A DNA stretch of 64,000 nt, from NCBI RefSeq assembly GCF_021155765.1, contig NC_060107.1:18152501-18216500 (forward strand). The letters are read 5' to 3'. This document shows, one piece after another, positions 20,419 through 31,785 of the stretch. Source of the DNA: Diprion similis. Lineage: Eukaryota; Arthropoda; Insecta; Hymenoptera; Diprionidae. A program made the translations under genes and the position numbers. The notes beneath the pieces were generated by a model. It made no database searches and was not told the DNA's origin. It worked only from the letters and a program-made list of their open reading frames with translations. The number at the start of each line of letters is the position of its first letter. The first letter of the stretch is position 1.

Positions 20419-20862
20419 GCCTCCTGCAACAAGACTTGCAGCGCCTCTCTCGGCGAACGCGTTAGGAAGCGTTGCTGAACTGATGCAAAACATTGTGTAC
20501 TTTACATAAGAACCTTAGTAAATAACGGTGGAAGTGCTAGATGAAAAGTTTAAAAACTATTATAATAAATGATATTAAAATAATGTGAATTGAAAACAAT
20601 AATCCTTTTAAGTACATAATAGGACACGGGGAAGCAAGCGTAAGTTGAATTACTTTTATAATCATCTGTTTTTAATTCGTCAGTTTTAGGTTATGAGCTC
20701 GTAAATATTAGATGAAGTTTACATATACCTACTATAAATATATTTATAACGCTAATATGTAGAAAATATGTACAATATTTATACAATGTTAGAAGTTGTA
20801 CTTTATTATTAAAAAAAAGCAATTTCAAAAATATAATTGAAACATTTTTTAACAGATTCATT

Positions 20863-22403
20863 ATGGATGTTATTATCAAAACTGGTTTTGAAAAAATATC
20901 CCATAACATTGAATTTCAACCTGAAACAGTCCCAAACGGAAAAGCCCTCGTGGCGGCTGGACATGTTCGGGATGTGCAGGAAGAGCAGAAATATGGCATG
21001 AACTGTATTAAAATATCTGCGAATGTAATTAGACAAACGTCAGTTTCTTTAACACCATATGCTACAAAGCTCAGTGTAAGTAATAGTTTTAAATTGTTTT
21101 ATTACCTAATTTTGTACAAATCGTGTAATGCTTGATTGAAAAATAAATTTGTAACAATTATTTTGTTACAGATAAATTTGAAAAGAGAAGTAGTATCTGT
21201 TTCTTGCACACGCGTGTACAACAAAAGTGCTAAATGTAAGCATATAGCTGCAGTTATTTATTATATAAACCATATAGAAAGTTTAACTAAAACTGACCAC
21301 GAGCAGCAGTGGGGCAAGGTGTCTGCAAAAAAGTTTGCTCAAGAAAAATATTCTAAAGGTGCATACTTTTGGGAAATGTTTCCGCCAAAGCCACAAAAAA
21401 AACCTGCACCCATGGACGTAGAACTATCAGAATTGGAAGGCAATTCAATGTTAAAACTTATATTAATGGCAGCAGAAAAAGGAAAAGAATATTATGAAGT
21501 ACAAACTTGTGTTGCAAGTCTGCTCGATAAGGTGGAAATTTTGTTGGACTTAAACAGATGTGAAGACTGTGTTCAACAAACATTTACGTGTGCAATGAAT
21601 CACCCCATTTACATAAGTGGCTGTGAAATTAGTATTAAGGCAAAACAATTTTATGCTAAAAATGTTGTGATAGAAAAGAAAAATATTATAAAACTATGTT
21701 GTGATACATTAGAACAATCAAATTGTGATGAGTGGTTTCAGGCTCGAAAATTAAGAATAAGTGCAAGTAAAGATGTACATTCAATAAAAATCAGACAAAA
21801 AAAAACTGAGGAGGCATTGCTCATGGAAATGGTGAATCCAAAAAATATTACAACTAAATCAATTTTGTATGGTAGAAATAACGAAAAAAAAGCTATAAAA
21901 GTTTATGAGAAGATGTACGGAGTCAAAGTAATAAAACTTGGAGTTTTAGTCAGCGATAGGCAACCATGGTTGTGTGCCAGCCTTGATGGAGTAGTTTTAG
22001 AAAATGATTCTATCCTTAGAATTATAGAAATAAAATGCCCCCTAGTAGCTGTCAAAAATTACCAATTATTGATGAAGCGAATGAAAAATGCAATGTCAAA
22101 TATTTAAAATTTTATGGAGATCAAATAAGATTGAAAGAAAGTAGTATGTACTATACTCAGTGTCAAGTACAAATGTATGTTAGTGGTGTAAGTACCTGTC
22201 ACTTGTTTATTTACTCGCCAATTGAAAATGGAAGTTGTTGTGTTCAAGTTGAGAGAGATGAATCATTTTTGCAGAAAGTCATTATTAAAAGTGAACAATT
22301 TTATTTTCATTACTATTTACCTGCCTTAATGTCAAAACCATTAGAAAATCAAGATGAAAAAAAAAGATGTTTCAATGGGCAAGACATTTCCAATCAAAAT
22401 TAA
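20863..22403 (+). CDS. SWIM zinc-finger/YqaJ nuclease of ISL2EU element (frameshifted)
   Basis: Exon 1 runs from ATG 20863 to 21075 (donor GTAAGT) and exon 2 from 21172 (acceptor TTACAG), joining in phase 0. The junction leads into a SWIM-like Cys/His motif (VSCTRVYNKSAKCKHIAAV). The C-terminal part is a YqaJ-type exonuclease: CDEWFQARKLRISASK, CASLDGVV and IIEIKCP supply the acidic and Lys residues of the active site. The frame breaks at a run of five C at 22038-22042, right after IEIKCP, and continues in another frame with YYTQCQVQMYVSG to the stop at 22403. One base indel explains this, whether decay or sequence error. The nuclease partner probably processes DNA during transposition; this is inference. 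Confidence 0.75.
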
Positions 22404-22762
22404 TATATTGTTTCCGAAAGTAATCAAAGTACAATTATGATACTTTATTACAAATTTGTTTTCTTTGTTATTAATATATGAGAAGGGTTATCAATGCGCA
22501 ATTTTATTTTAGAAAGAATGCAAATGCATTTTCCAATCGTTAAAACAATACCAAAGTATTATGATTAAATATTCTTTTATTTATGATATAGTAAGTTCAA
22601 AAATGAAAATAGCAAGTATTAATTACTAAAAGCAGTTGCAGTACTTCTAAATATTAAATGCAACTTTATAAAATAATACAATATATTTTATATTAAGACA
22701 GTTGAAAAAAAAAAAAAAAAAACAATAAAACGTTCAATTATTTCTTGTCAAAAAAGTTGTTG
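22404..22762. other. AT-rich spacer between convergent ISL2EU genes
   Basis: It holds presumptive 3' untranslated sequences of both genes and an 18-A run near 22,705. I see nothing else in it. Confidence 0.6.
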
Positions 22763-24586
22763 TTATTCAATATTTATTCCTGCAATTATTGGAGTCTGAA
22801 GATTTACTAATACACAGCACATTTGGAGTAGATCATCGATACTTGAAAACAAATGCTCCGGTATAAATTGTAAAATTTTGTATGTTCTCAACCGTTGCAT
22901 AATTCTTTCGACGTGGATACGAACTCTTGCTACGCTGTATGTTAAACTTGTTTCTTTTTCACTGAACTCATTTTTTTTCTCTAAGAACGGTGGCATAACA
23001 AACAATACTTTTTTGCCTGATGCATCAATTTTTGCTTTAATTTCTGGAAATCCTTTATCTGCTAAAACTTCATCTCCATCCTCAAGTAAATCTACACACT
23101 TTGATTCTATTGTTATGTTAGAATCTGTTTTTCTTCCTCCGGCTACTTTAGATTTGAAACTAATCCACCCACATGGAGCAATTCCAATGAGAACTTTTGC
23201 TGTAAATCCTTTTTTATAATGAGAATAAGTGAAGACTTTATTATTTACACCACTAGGTATTTCAATTTTAAACTCCGTGCAATCTATTATAACTCGAGTG
23301 TTTGCATACTCTGGCTTGAAACAATCTGGCATTGTTCTTTGCACTACATATTTGTCAGGCCAAAACACTAAATTTGCTGTAACTGCAGCTAAATGATGCA
23401 GCATTGAATAAAATATTTTTGAAATGGTTGTCTCATTTACAGCAAAAAATACACTCAGTGTAGAAAATGTTAAACCTGTTTTCATCAAAATTAAAAAAAT
23501 GAACAATCTATTTTTTAGCGACACAGTACATCTGTTTTCATTTACAGCTGATTTAGCCCTTTTCAACAAAAATTCAAAATTTTCCTTTGTCACTCCTGCA
23601 GTCTGTTTTAGTTGCTTTTCATTAATAATTGATTCATAACCACAAAACTTTCTATTTTCCTTCTCCAAATTACAAGATACTTCTTCATCACAAGCACTTT
23701 TTGAAGGTGTGCCTACACATTGATATTTTACTTTTTTCCCTACAATTTCAATAGTATTCAAAGATGTTAAATCTGTTTGAATTTCAGCGTCACAGTAATT
23801 CTTATCGCTATAAATATATTTAACACAAGTAAAAGAATTCGATGTATTAAAATCATTTAAATGAAGTATTTCTACTTGACATTCTTGGTCCACATTTTCT
23901 TTTCCTACAATAACACTTCGATCAAATGCACTATTTTCTCCATAATTGATAATTTCATTTTGTTGATTTCCATTTTCATAACCATTGATACGTTCTTTTT
24001 GTTGCTTTAATTGTCTGCGAGGTTTTTCCACATTCAATTCATTTGATTGATCAGCCATTCTGCGTTTCATAAAACGAGCATGTCTAAAAATAAAGAATTA
24101 CGTTATAAGAAACAATATAACAATATTACATTATCAGTACATCTAAATCATTCATTTTATTCATATTACTTTATTCATACCTGCTTAAAGCTTGTTTTTC
24201 ATCAATTTTGTTGCGATGTTTCAAAGAAAATACAGTAGGAACATAGCTAGGGCTTAAAACAGAATCTGACTTCCTATTTCCAATAAAATGCTGGCTGCAG
24301 ATAACATGACTTGGTTTTAATATCCAGTTTGATCCATCGGGGCTAGAAAAAAAATATTAAAATGAACACACTTAAGATATAGAATTGGTATGTAGTAGAC
24401 AGCATCAACGCTGACAGCTGATTAATACATCCAGCTTAGTTAGGTCAAGATATCTTACTGGTTCCGCTGTACAGCAGCAATCCACAGTTTCTTTTGATCT
24501 TCTTTGTGCTTATGTTTAGGAAATTTGTAAAATTCACAAGCGCTGGTTGTGTGCGAATTTGTACAGCCAAAGACACAGCAAACCAT
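22763..24586 (-). CDS. THAP-domain DDE transposase of ISL2EU element
   Basis: I infer three exons: 24586-24459, 24342-24181 and 24083-22763, each with GT/AG borders. Exons 1-2 encode a THAP zinc finger: start MVCCVFGCTNSH, then a C..H pair in HVICSQHF, a DNA-binding domain for the element ends. Exon 3 has a polar linker and a DDE_4 catalytic domain: Asp in RVIIDCTEFKIE, Asp in DEVLADKGF and Glu in RIHVERIMQRLR. A helix-turn-helix-like stretch (TLSVFFAVNETTISKIF) precedes it. All motifs are present and no stop interrupts the third exon, so this copy may be active even though its nuclease partner is broken. Confidence 0.85.
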
Positions 24587-24726
24587 TATAAATTAACGGA
24601 AATATTTATTAATTTATACGAGCAGTAATGGTACGCTCTGTAAAAATCCGGAACGCTTTTTAACTTTCTCGCCACCATGAGCGCCTCGATCGATTTGCTT
24701 ATCCCCTCAACCTTGGTGCAGGAGGC

Positions 24727-25380
24727 CAATATAGATATATAAAAAAGCATATTAAGATTATAACGATACTACAGCGAAGAATCTATCAGTAAAATCATAC
24801 AGTTATCCGAACCAGGAAAAATATCAATGAAAAAAAGGTTTGTAAGAATTGTTCGTACTCAACAGAAATAATCATGTGTTATGAACAGAACTTAGTATAC
24901 GTCACAAGAAATGATGACAAAACCATTGGAAACTAAGAAGATGAAAATGTAAAAAAGAGATTTCCAAAAATAGTAATTCAAAATAGACTAAGACTATTAC
25001 AGTACTACGGGAAGAAATATATACCAGTAAGAACGTACAGACTTTCGTAAACGCAAAAATATGAATCTGAGAAAACTTGAAAAGAATTTTTAGAAATGAA
25101 AATGAAAATGAACGATATATTATGAACGAAACTTATTAACTGAATATGTTGGAAATTGTTGTACATGAAAAAAAAGTTGAAAAAAATTTTTTTTATCAAA
25201 AACTACGAAAAATCGTAGGGAGGAGGTATGAATGCAAGAAATGTATGAGAGAACTTTCCAAACTGGCCAGATAAATGTACACTTCATGAACAAAAGCAGT
25301 CATATATATCACAGCAATCAATAGAAAGAATTTCGAAACCATACTCAAGATACAAAATAATGTGAGTGAAGTTGGCTCAG
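24727..25380. repeat. Diverged AT-rich satellite, about 240-bp period
   Basis: Satellite continues from the block interrupted by the ISL2EU element (GATACTACAGCGAAGAATC). The CAGTAAAA/CAGTAAGA anchor recurs at about 24,788 and 25,026 (238 bp apart). Divergence increases rightward. It carries no gene. Confidence 0.75.
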
Positions 25381-27990
25381 CACTTTTTGAAAATTATGAT
25401 GGTAAATGTTGTGCTAAGTCGAGCTGGGCAAGTAGGTGCATGAACTTTTCCCTTTCCCAAAAATAGTTTCGACATACCCTTGAACTTGTAAAGTTGAATT
25501 TTTCTTGCAGCTGACACTCAAATTTGCAAAATTTTGAAAATTTCAAAAATCCGCGAATTGTGCTAAGTTGTGCTGGGCGAGTACATAAACCTTCTCCTCC
25601 CCCAAAAATAGCTTTGACCTACCTTTGAACTTGTAAAGTTGAATTCTTCTCGCAGCTGACACTCAAATTTGCAAAATTTTGAAAATGCCTAAAATCCGCG
25701 AATTGTGCTGAGTTGTGCTGGGCGAGTACATAAACCTTCTCCTCCCCCAAAAATAGCTTTGACCTACCCTTGAACTTGTAAAGTTGAATTCTTCTCGCAG
25801 CTGACACTCAAATTTGCAAAATTTTGAAAATTTCAAAAATCCGCGAATTGTGCTGAGTTGTGCCAGGCGAGTACATGAACTTTTTCCTTTCCCAAAAATA
25901 GCTTCGACATACCCTTGAACTTGTAAAGTTGAATTCTTCTCGCAGCTGACACTCAAATTTGCAAAATTTTGAAAATTTCGAAAATCCGCGAATTACGCTG
26001 AGTCGTGCTAGGCGAGTACATGAACTTTTTTTTCCCAAAAATAGCTTCGACATACCCTTGAACTTGTAAAGTTGAATTCTTCTCGCAGCTGACACTCAAA
26101 TTTGCAAAATTTCAAAAATCCGCGAATTGTGTTGAGTTGTGCTTGGCGAGTACATAAACTTTCTCCTCCCCCAAAAATAGCTTTGAGCTACCCTTGAACT
26201 TGTAAAGTTGAATTCTTCTCGCAGCTGACACTCAAATTTGCAAAATTTTGAAAATTTCAAAAATCGGCGAATTGTGCTGAGTTGTGCTAGGCGAGTACAT
26301 AAACCTTCTCCTCCCCCAAAAATAGCTTTGACCTACCCTTGAACTTGTAAAGTTGAATTCTTCTCGCAGCTGACACTCAAATTTGCAAAATTTTGAAAAT
26401 TCCAAAAATCCGCGAATTGTGCTGAGTTGTGCTAGGCGAGTACATAAACTTTCTCCTACCCCAAAAATAGCTTTGACCTACCCTTGAACTTGTAAAGTTG
26501 AATTCTTCTCGCAGCTGACACTCAAATTTGCAAAATTTTGAAAATTCCAAAAATCCGCGAATTGTGCTGAGTTGTGCCAGGCGAGTACATGAACTTTTTC
26601 CTTTCCCAAAAATAGCTTCGACATACCCTTGAACTTGTAAAGTTGAATTCTTCTCGCAGCTGACACTCAAATTTGCAAAATTTTGAAAATTTCAAAAATC
26701 CGCGAATTACGCTGAGTCGTGCTAGGCGAGTACATGAACTTTTTTTTCCCAAAAATAGCTTCGACATACCCTTGAACTTGTAAAGTTGAATTCTTCTTCC
26801 AGCTGACACTCAAATTTGCAAAATTTCAAAAATCCGCGAATTGTGTTGAGTTGTGCTTGGCGAGTACATAAACTTTCTCCTCCCCCAAAAATAGCTTTGA
26901 GCTACCCTTGAACTTGTAAAGTTGAATTCTTCTCGCAGCTGACACTCAAATTTGCAAAATTTTGAAAATTTCAAAAATCGGCGAATTGTGCTGAGTTGTG
27001 CTAGGCGAGTACATAAACCTTCTCCTCCCCCAAAAATAGCTTTGACCTACCCTTGAACTTGTAAAGTTGAATTCTTCTCGCAGCTGACACTCAAATTTGC
27101 AAAATTTTGAAAATTCCAAAAATCCGCGAATTGTGCTGAGTTGTGCTAGGCGAGTACATAAACTTTCTCCTCCCCCAAAAATAGCTTTGACCTACCCTTG
27201 AACTTGTAAAGTTGAATTCTTCTCGCAGCTGACACTCAAATTTGCAAAATTTTGAAAATTCCAAAAATCCGCGAATTGTGCTGAGTTGTGCCAGGCGAGT
27301 ACATGAACTTTTTCTTTTCCCAAAAATAGCTTCGACATACCCTTGAACTTGTAAAGTTGAATTCTTCTCGCAGCTGACACTCAAATTTGCAAAATTTTGA
27401 AAATTTCAAAAATCCGCGAATTACGCTGAGTCGTGCTAGGCGAGTACATGAACTTTTTTTTCCCAAAAATAGCTTCGACATACCCTTGAACTTGTAAAGT
27501 TGAATTCTTCTTCCAGCTGACACTCAAATTTGCAAAATTTCAAAAATCCGCGAATTGTGTTGAGTTGTGCTTGGCGAGTACATAAACTTTCTCCTCCCCC
27601 AAAAATAGCTTTGAGCTACCCTTGAACTTGTAAAGTTGAATTCTTCTCGCAGCTGACACTCAAATTTGCAAAATTTTGAAAATTTCAAAAATCGGCGAAT
27701 TGTGCTGAGTTGTGCTAGGCGAGTACATAAACCTTCTCCTCCCCCATAAATAGCTTTGACCTACCCTTGAACTTGTAAAGTTGAATTCTTCTCGCAGCTG
27801 ACACTCAAATTTGCAAAATTTTGAAAATTCCAAAAATCCGCGAATTGTGCTAAGTTGTGCTAAACGAGTACATAAACTTTCTCCTTTCCCAAAAATAGCT
27901 TTGACCCACCCTTGAACTTGTAAAGTTGAATTCTTCTCGCAGCTGACACTCAAATTTGCAATATTTCAAAAATTTTGAAAATCCGCGAAT
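25381..27990. repeat. 145-bp satellite array with 714-bp higher-order repeat
   Basis: About 18 head-to-tail monomers carry ACTTGTAAAGTTGAATTCTT, CGCAGCTGACACTC and TGCAAAATTTTGAAAATT. Measured steps between CGCAGCTGAC sites are 145, 145, 143, 136, 145, 145, 145 bp. The pattern 145+143+136+145+145 = 714 repeats: sequences starting near 25,663, 26,377 and 27,091 match at 714-bp offset. Each monomer also holds TTGTGCTGAGTTGTGCT. Minus-strand reading frames crossing monomers are by-products of repeat structure, not genes. Confidence 0.95.
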
Positions 27991-28139
27991 CATGCTGAAT
28001 TGTGTTAGACGGGTACATAAAATTTTCTCACTTACAACTAGACCAACTCTGCCCAACTCGTTACATCAAATTTTTCCTTTTCTTTTTTTGTTTTTTCTTT
28101 CTTGTTTACAATGTCGTGTACGGATTTAAAAAAAAAAAA

Positions 28140-28930
28140 AAACGAAATACGACAAAAGTTAGCACAAATCGACAACAATCTAGCACAATTTTTTTTTTTT
28201 TCGATATTTCAAAAGTGCTCGGCTGATAAGATTTTCGATTTTTGCGATTTTTTGGAAAACCGTCGAAATTAGGAAAAGTGGGACAATGGCACAAGTTAGC
28301 ACACGTACAGCACAACTCAGCACAATATTCATAATTACAATTTTCTCTGAAAGACAACTTATGATTTTTTACAGGAATATTATAAACATTGCTTTAATGC
28401 CAAACGTCCGAATAATTCAGACACGCGCCGATTGCGGCACAACACTTGGCGAGGACTTTCGAATCCAGCACAAGTCTTATTTTCATACAAATTCAAAATG
28501 GCGGCGCTAACTGAGAAATTCCACAGTTCAAATAAATTCTATCGCCATTGGCGTTGCCGTAGAGATCAGGGATTCTCGATTACGGCACAACGTAGCACAA
28601 GCCCAGCACAATCTAGCACAATCGTCGAATTATTATTATTCCAAGATGGCGGTGCTGATCTATTAAAAAAAAAAATTTTCACTCGAAATCCGAATAATTC
28701 AGGTACGCGCTGATTTCGGCACAACATTTGGCAAGGATTTTTGAATTCAGCACAAGTTTCATTTATAGAAAAATTCAAAATGGCGGTGCTCGTAAAAAAA
28801 ATGGTTTTCGAGTTTTAAGCTCGTCTCTTTGATGTAAAGGATTGTAGTTTACGGCACAATGTAGCACAATCGTAGCACAATGTAGCACAAATCGTAGATT
28901 TGGTCAATTCAAAAATGGCGTCGCCAACTT
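28140..28930. repeat. RGCACAA-rich degenerate repeat block
   Basis: Roughly 17 copies of RGCACAA occur, often in clusters of four spaced 10-12 bp apart (near 28,287, 28,584 and 28,853). A longer unit recurs about 283 bp apart: GGCACAACACTTGGCGAGGA near 28,435 and GGCACAACATTTGGCAAGGA near 28,717, each followed by AATTCAAAATGGCGG. The motif is the reverse complement of the TTGTGCT pairs in the adjacent satellite. No coding region supported. Confidence 0.7.
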
Positions 28931-29685
28931 CACTTACATCTCATCCCTGCGATTACTCGTGCACCGTACACATCCACTTTTCGCGGCGAACGGAGTAAGC
29001 GCGGATTTTTTGGTAATTTGTCGTGTCGCTAATTCGAATCACGTGCAAATTATCACGCCATAAGTGTGTTTACATATATTTGTTACAAGTAACAATAATC
29101 TCGTGAGTGTAACAATGGATACCACACATAGCACGGGCTGCAAGACAAAACGGTACTATTTGACGGCCAAAGAAAGAATCGTTCGTTGCAATGGTAAGTG
29201 TTGCTAATTTTTTGTATGCAATTATAGATATCATTCACAACAGTCTCGCCAACTCTGTACGTACTTTGCAGGGTGATTCAAAATTCGCAGTTTATATTCC
29301 ACATCGCGGACCCTTGTAATAATATGAGTTGAAAGTTTCTAAGACATTTTCCGTAAAACGAGTTTTTTTATTCTAAGAAATACAAAAAATACCTGGTTTG
29401 GATATCTTTTTACGTCTCGACTTTGTGATTTCTGTACTCCACATCTGAATTGATACCGAAATTTGACGGTAAATTTGTGTATATGTATTCAAGAATCTAT
29501 TTGTCGAGAAATAATCTTTATTTTAATTTATGAAAAACTTAGCTGGTGAATTTTGTTCCCAATTCTCATAAGGATTCACAAAAATTATTAGAAGTGAAAA
29601 CTAAACGAGGAATATTCAAATCAATTTCCGTTTTTTTTCTGAGAAAATGTGGTTATCCAGAACAACTACTAAGGAACTTTTAACT
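28931..29685. other. Gene-free region
   Basis: A short GC-richer patch lies near 28,980-29,010; otherwise AT-rich single-copy-looking sequence with no supported gene. Confidence 0.5.
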
Positions 29686-30222
29686 TCGATTTTGTCAATG
29701 CGGTTCGAACAAATATCAAAATTTTGAAAATCTGGAAAGACAGTTCTGTAGAGGATTGAATTCTCTACAACAGAGTCGGTGAGTGACCCCCTCTACCTCC
29801 CATAGATAATGCGTGGGAGGGCTCCAAAGTTTAGGGGATGAATTTTCGATTTCGCCTCCACGCAGCGATGAATGACTCGATATTTCAAAATTCATAGAAA
29901 ATACAAACAATCATTTTATAAAAACAAGGTGTGCTTTTCTGACCTTATAGATAAACTAATTCTAAATACAAAGCACACCTTGTTTTTTCAAAATGATTGA
30001 TTTTAGTATTTCTTATGAATTTTTAAATATCGAGTCATTTGTCGCCGCTTTGAGGCGAAATCGAAAATTCGTCCGCTTAACTTTGGACCCCTCCCACGCC
30101 TTATCTATGGGAGGTAGAGTGGGTCACTCGGCGACTTTTTAGTAGGGAATTCAATCCTCTACAAAACTGTCTTTTCAGATTTTCGAAATTTCTAAATTTG
30201 ATGGAACCGCAATCGAGACACC
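29686..30222. repeat. Long imperfect foldback (about 250-bp arms)
   Basis: Arms 29,686-29,937 and 29,970-30,222 pair along most of their length about an axis near 29,954. The innermost ACAAGGTGTGCTTT / AAAGCACACCTTGT is perfect, and a TACCTCCCATAGAT/ATCTATGGGAGGTA segment is perfect further out. It looks like a degenerate non-autonomous foldback element. Confidence 0.8.
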
Positions 30223-30834
30223 GTTTTGGCGTCTTGATTTTTGGTGGTTTTTATTGTTTTCACCCCCCTAGAGTACTCGGATTTCAAAAATTCATTGAAA
30301 AAAGTTTCTTAGAATAACGTTATGCGGCTACCCTGAAAATTTCGAGCTGCAATTAATTTGTTTAGTTTGTTGATGAAAATTGAGGCTCATTTGACTGGCC
30401 TAAACTGTAGCATTTCGGTATTTGAAATGCAAGCACGCTTTACACCGAACTACATACGTCTCGTATGAGAGAACAACACATACCGATGCGACTTTGTATT
30501 AGGCAACGTTCGCGGAGTACATTTAGTATAATGTTGCGAATGGCAACCCGTTTTATTTTTTAAATACATAAACAACGTGTAGCATAATAAAAGAAAGTAA
30601 GAAATTAATTCATTTACGAACAAATCAGATCGTCATCATTGAACACAAATGATGTTTAAAAATAACAATGATCACACAAATTAGAATTGTTCCATTCAAA
30701 AATGTACCTAACAATACTCATTTTGTCTATAACTGATTACTGCAAGTGAATTGAAATTGAGTCGAAGCATAATTCTAATTTCATACATTACTATTATGTT
30801 ACCGCATAATGAACGCTTTTCGCGTAATTAACAT
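30223..30834. other. Gene-free region
   Basis: AT-rich sequence without a supported gene, RNA or repeat. Confidence 0.5.
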
Positions 30835-31785
30835 TTTTACAATGCTTTAAAGAAGTTCTGTGTAAGCTTTCAGCCTCTTAGGTCTTATTGTCCAAGAGCA
30901 TTGTGTTGATTTTACTACGAGTGTGTGTCGTAGTCGCGCCTCCGGCGCGCGACAGTTACATTCTAAAACGGGTGACGATGAAACGTGTGGATGAAACATG
31001 TATGTTACAAATATCAATATCGTTTAGGATATGCTTGGAAACGATATTACTATTATAATCGTATATTGTTAAATTAATTACACCAGTATTGAAATTATCG
31101 ACTCGCAAGGAGGTATATGCTTGAAAAAATTAATTATTTCGACGATACTTGAACAGGTAACGACATGGTTGCTTGGTCGATAATAAGCTCGTGGCATGTA
31201 AGCATGCGACTATAATGCCATTGGTTGGTTTTATAACTGTCAAGTTACTTACTTACATTTTTTAAAATTATTGCTTAGGTTTTAACTACAGCAAAACTTC
31301 GTTCATCCGACATTCCATCAACCGTACGACTATGCTGTACGCACGAAGAATTAGGCGATTCATACATTGTTGGTTATACACGGAGAAAAAATCTGGAATT
31401 ATTTACGACAATGTGCGGAATAATTTACGTTTACTGTTATATGTACAAATATTTTTCGCAATGAAACATTACGAACCGATAATTTTATATATTTCTGTAA
31501 TTAATTGAACAATATTAAACACGATATGATTAGAAGAGTATATATCGTCGACAAGCATTTTGTTAATGATATTGAGATTCGAAACATACATGTTTCGTCG
31601 GTCATACATGTTTCGTCGGTACATTTCATCGTCATGCGAGTGGTGCGCACCGGAGACGCGACCGCGACCCGCGCTCGTAGAAAAATCAACACAGTGCTCT
31701 TGCATAGCAAGAGCTAAGAAGCGGAAAGCTTTCACAGAACTTTTTTAAAGCATTGCGGAAATGTTGATGCGATTGCAAAATGAAA
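30835..31785. repeat. Inverted repeat with about 290-bp diverged arms
   Basis: Arms 30,835-31,115 and about 31,485-31,785 are homologous in opposite orientation. They share AATGCTTTAAA.AAGTTCTGTG, AGCTTTC.GC.TCTTAG, GTGTTGATTT, GATGAAA and GAAACATGTATG. The spacer of about 370 bp has no coding potential. Divergence of perhaps a quarter of sites suggests an old foldback element. Confidence 0.75.

Larger units (their letters stand above)
20419..24726. mobile_element. ISL2EU-type DNA transposon
   Basis: Termini GCCTCCTGCAACAAG and its inverted counterpart GCCTCCTGCACCAAG lie in satellite sequence that continues on both sides. It encodes a THAP-DDE transposase (minus) and a YqaJ-type nuclease (plus) converging on an AT-rich centre. 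This two-gene content is the hallmark of ISL2EU elements, relatives of Harbinger. The flanks are near-mirror (ATATTC / ATATTG), so the exact border and short target duplication are uncertain. Confidence 0.85.

Noticed and set aside
25381-27990. CRISPR-like direct repeat array
   Set aside because: Whole 145-bp units are repeated without unique spacers, and the setting is eukaryotic.
25619-28056. Series of 60-97-codon minus-strand frames
   Set aside because: They recur once per satellite monomer and have no identity beyond the repeat.
29116-29199. Possible first exon (ATG with a GTAAGTG donor nearby)
   Set aside because: A TGA stop follows after 15 codons, before the donor, so it cannot be a coding exon in that frame.
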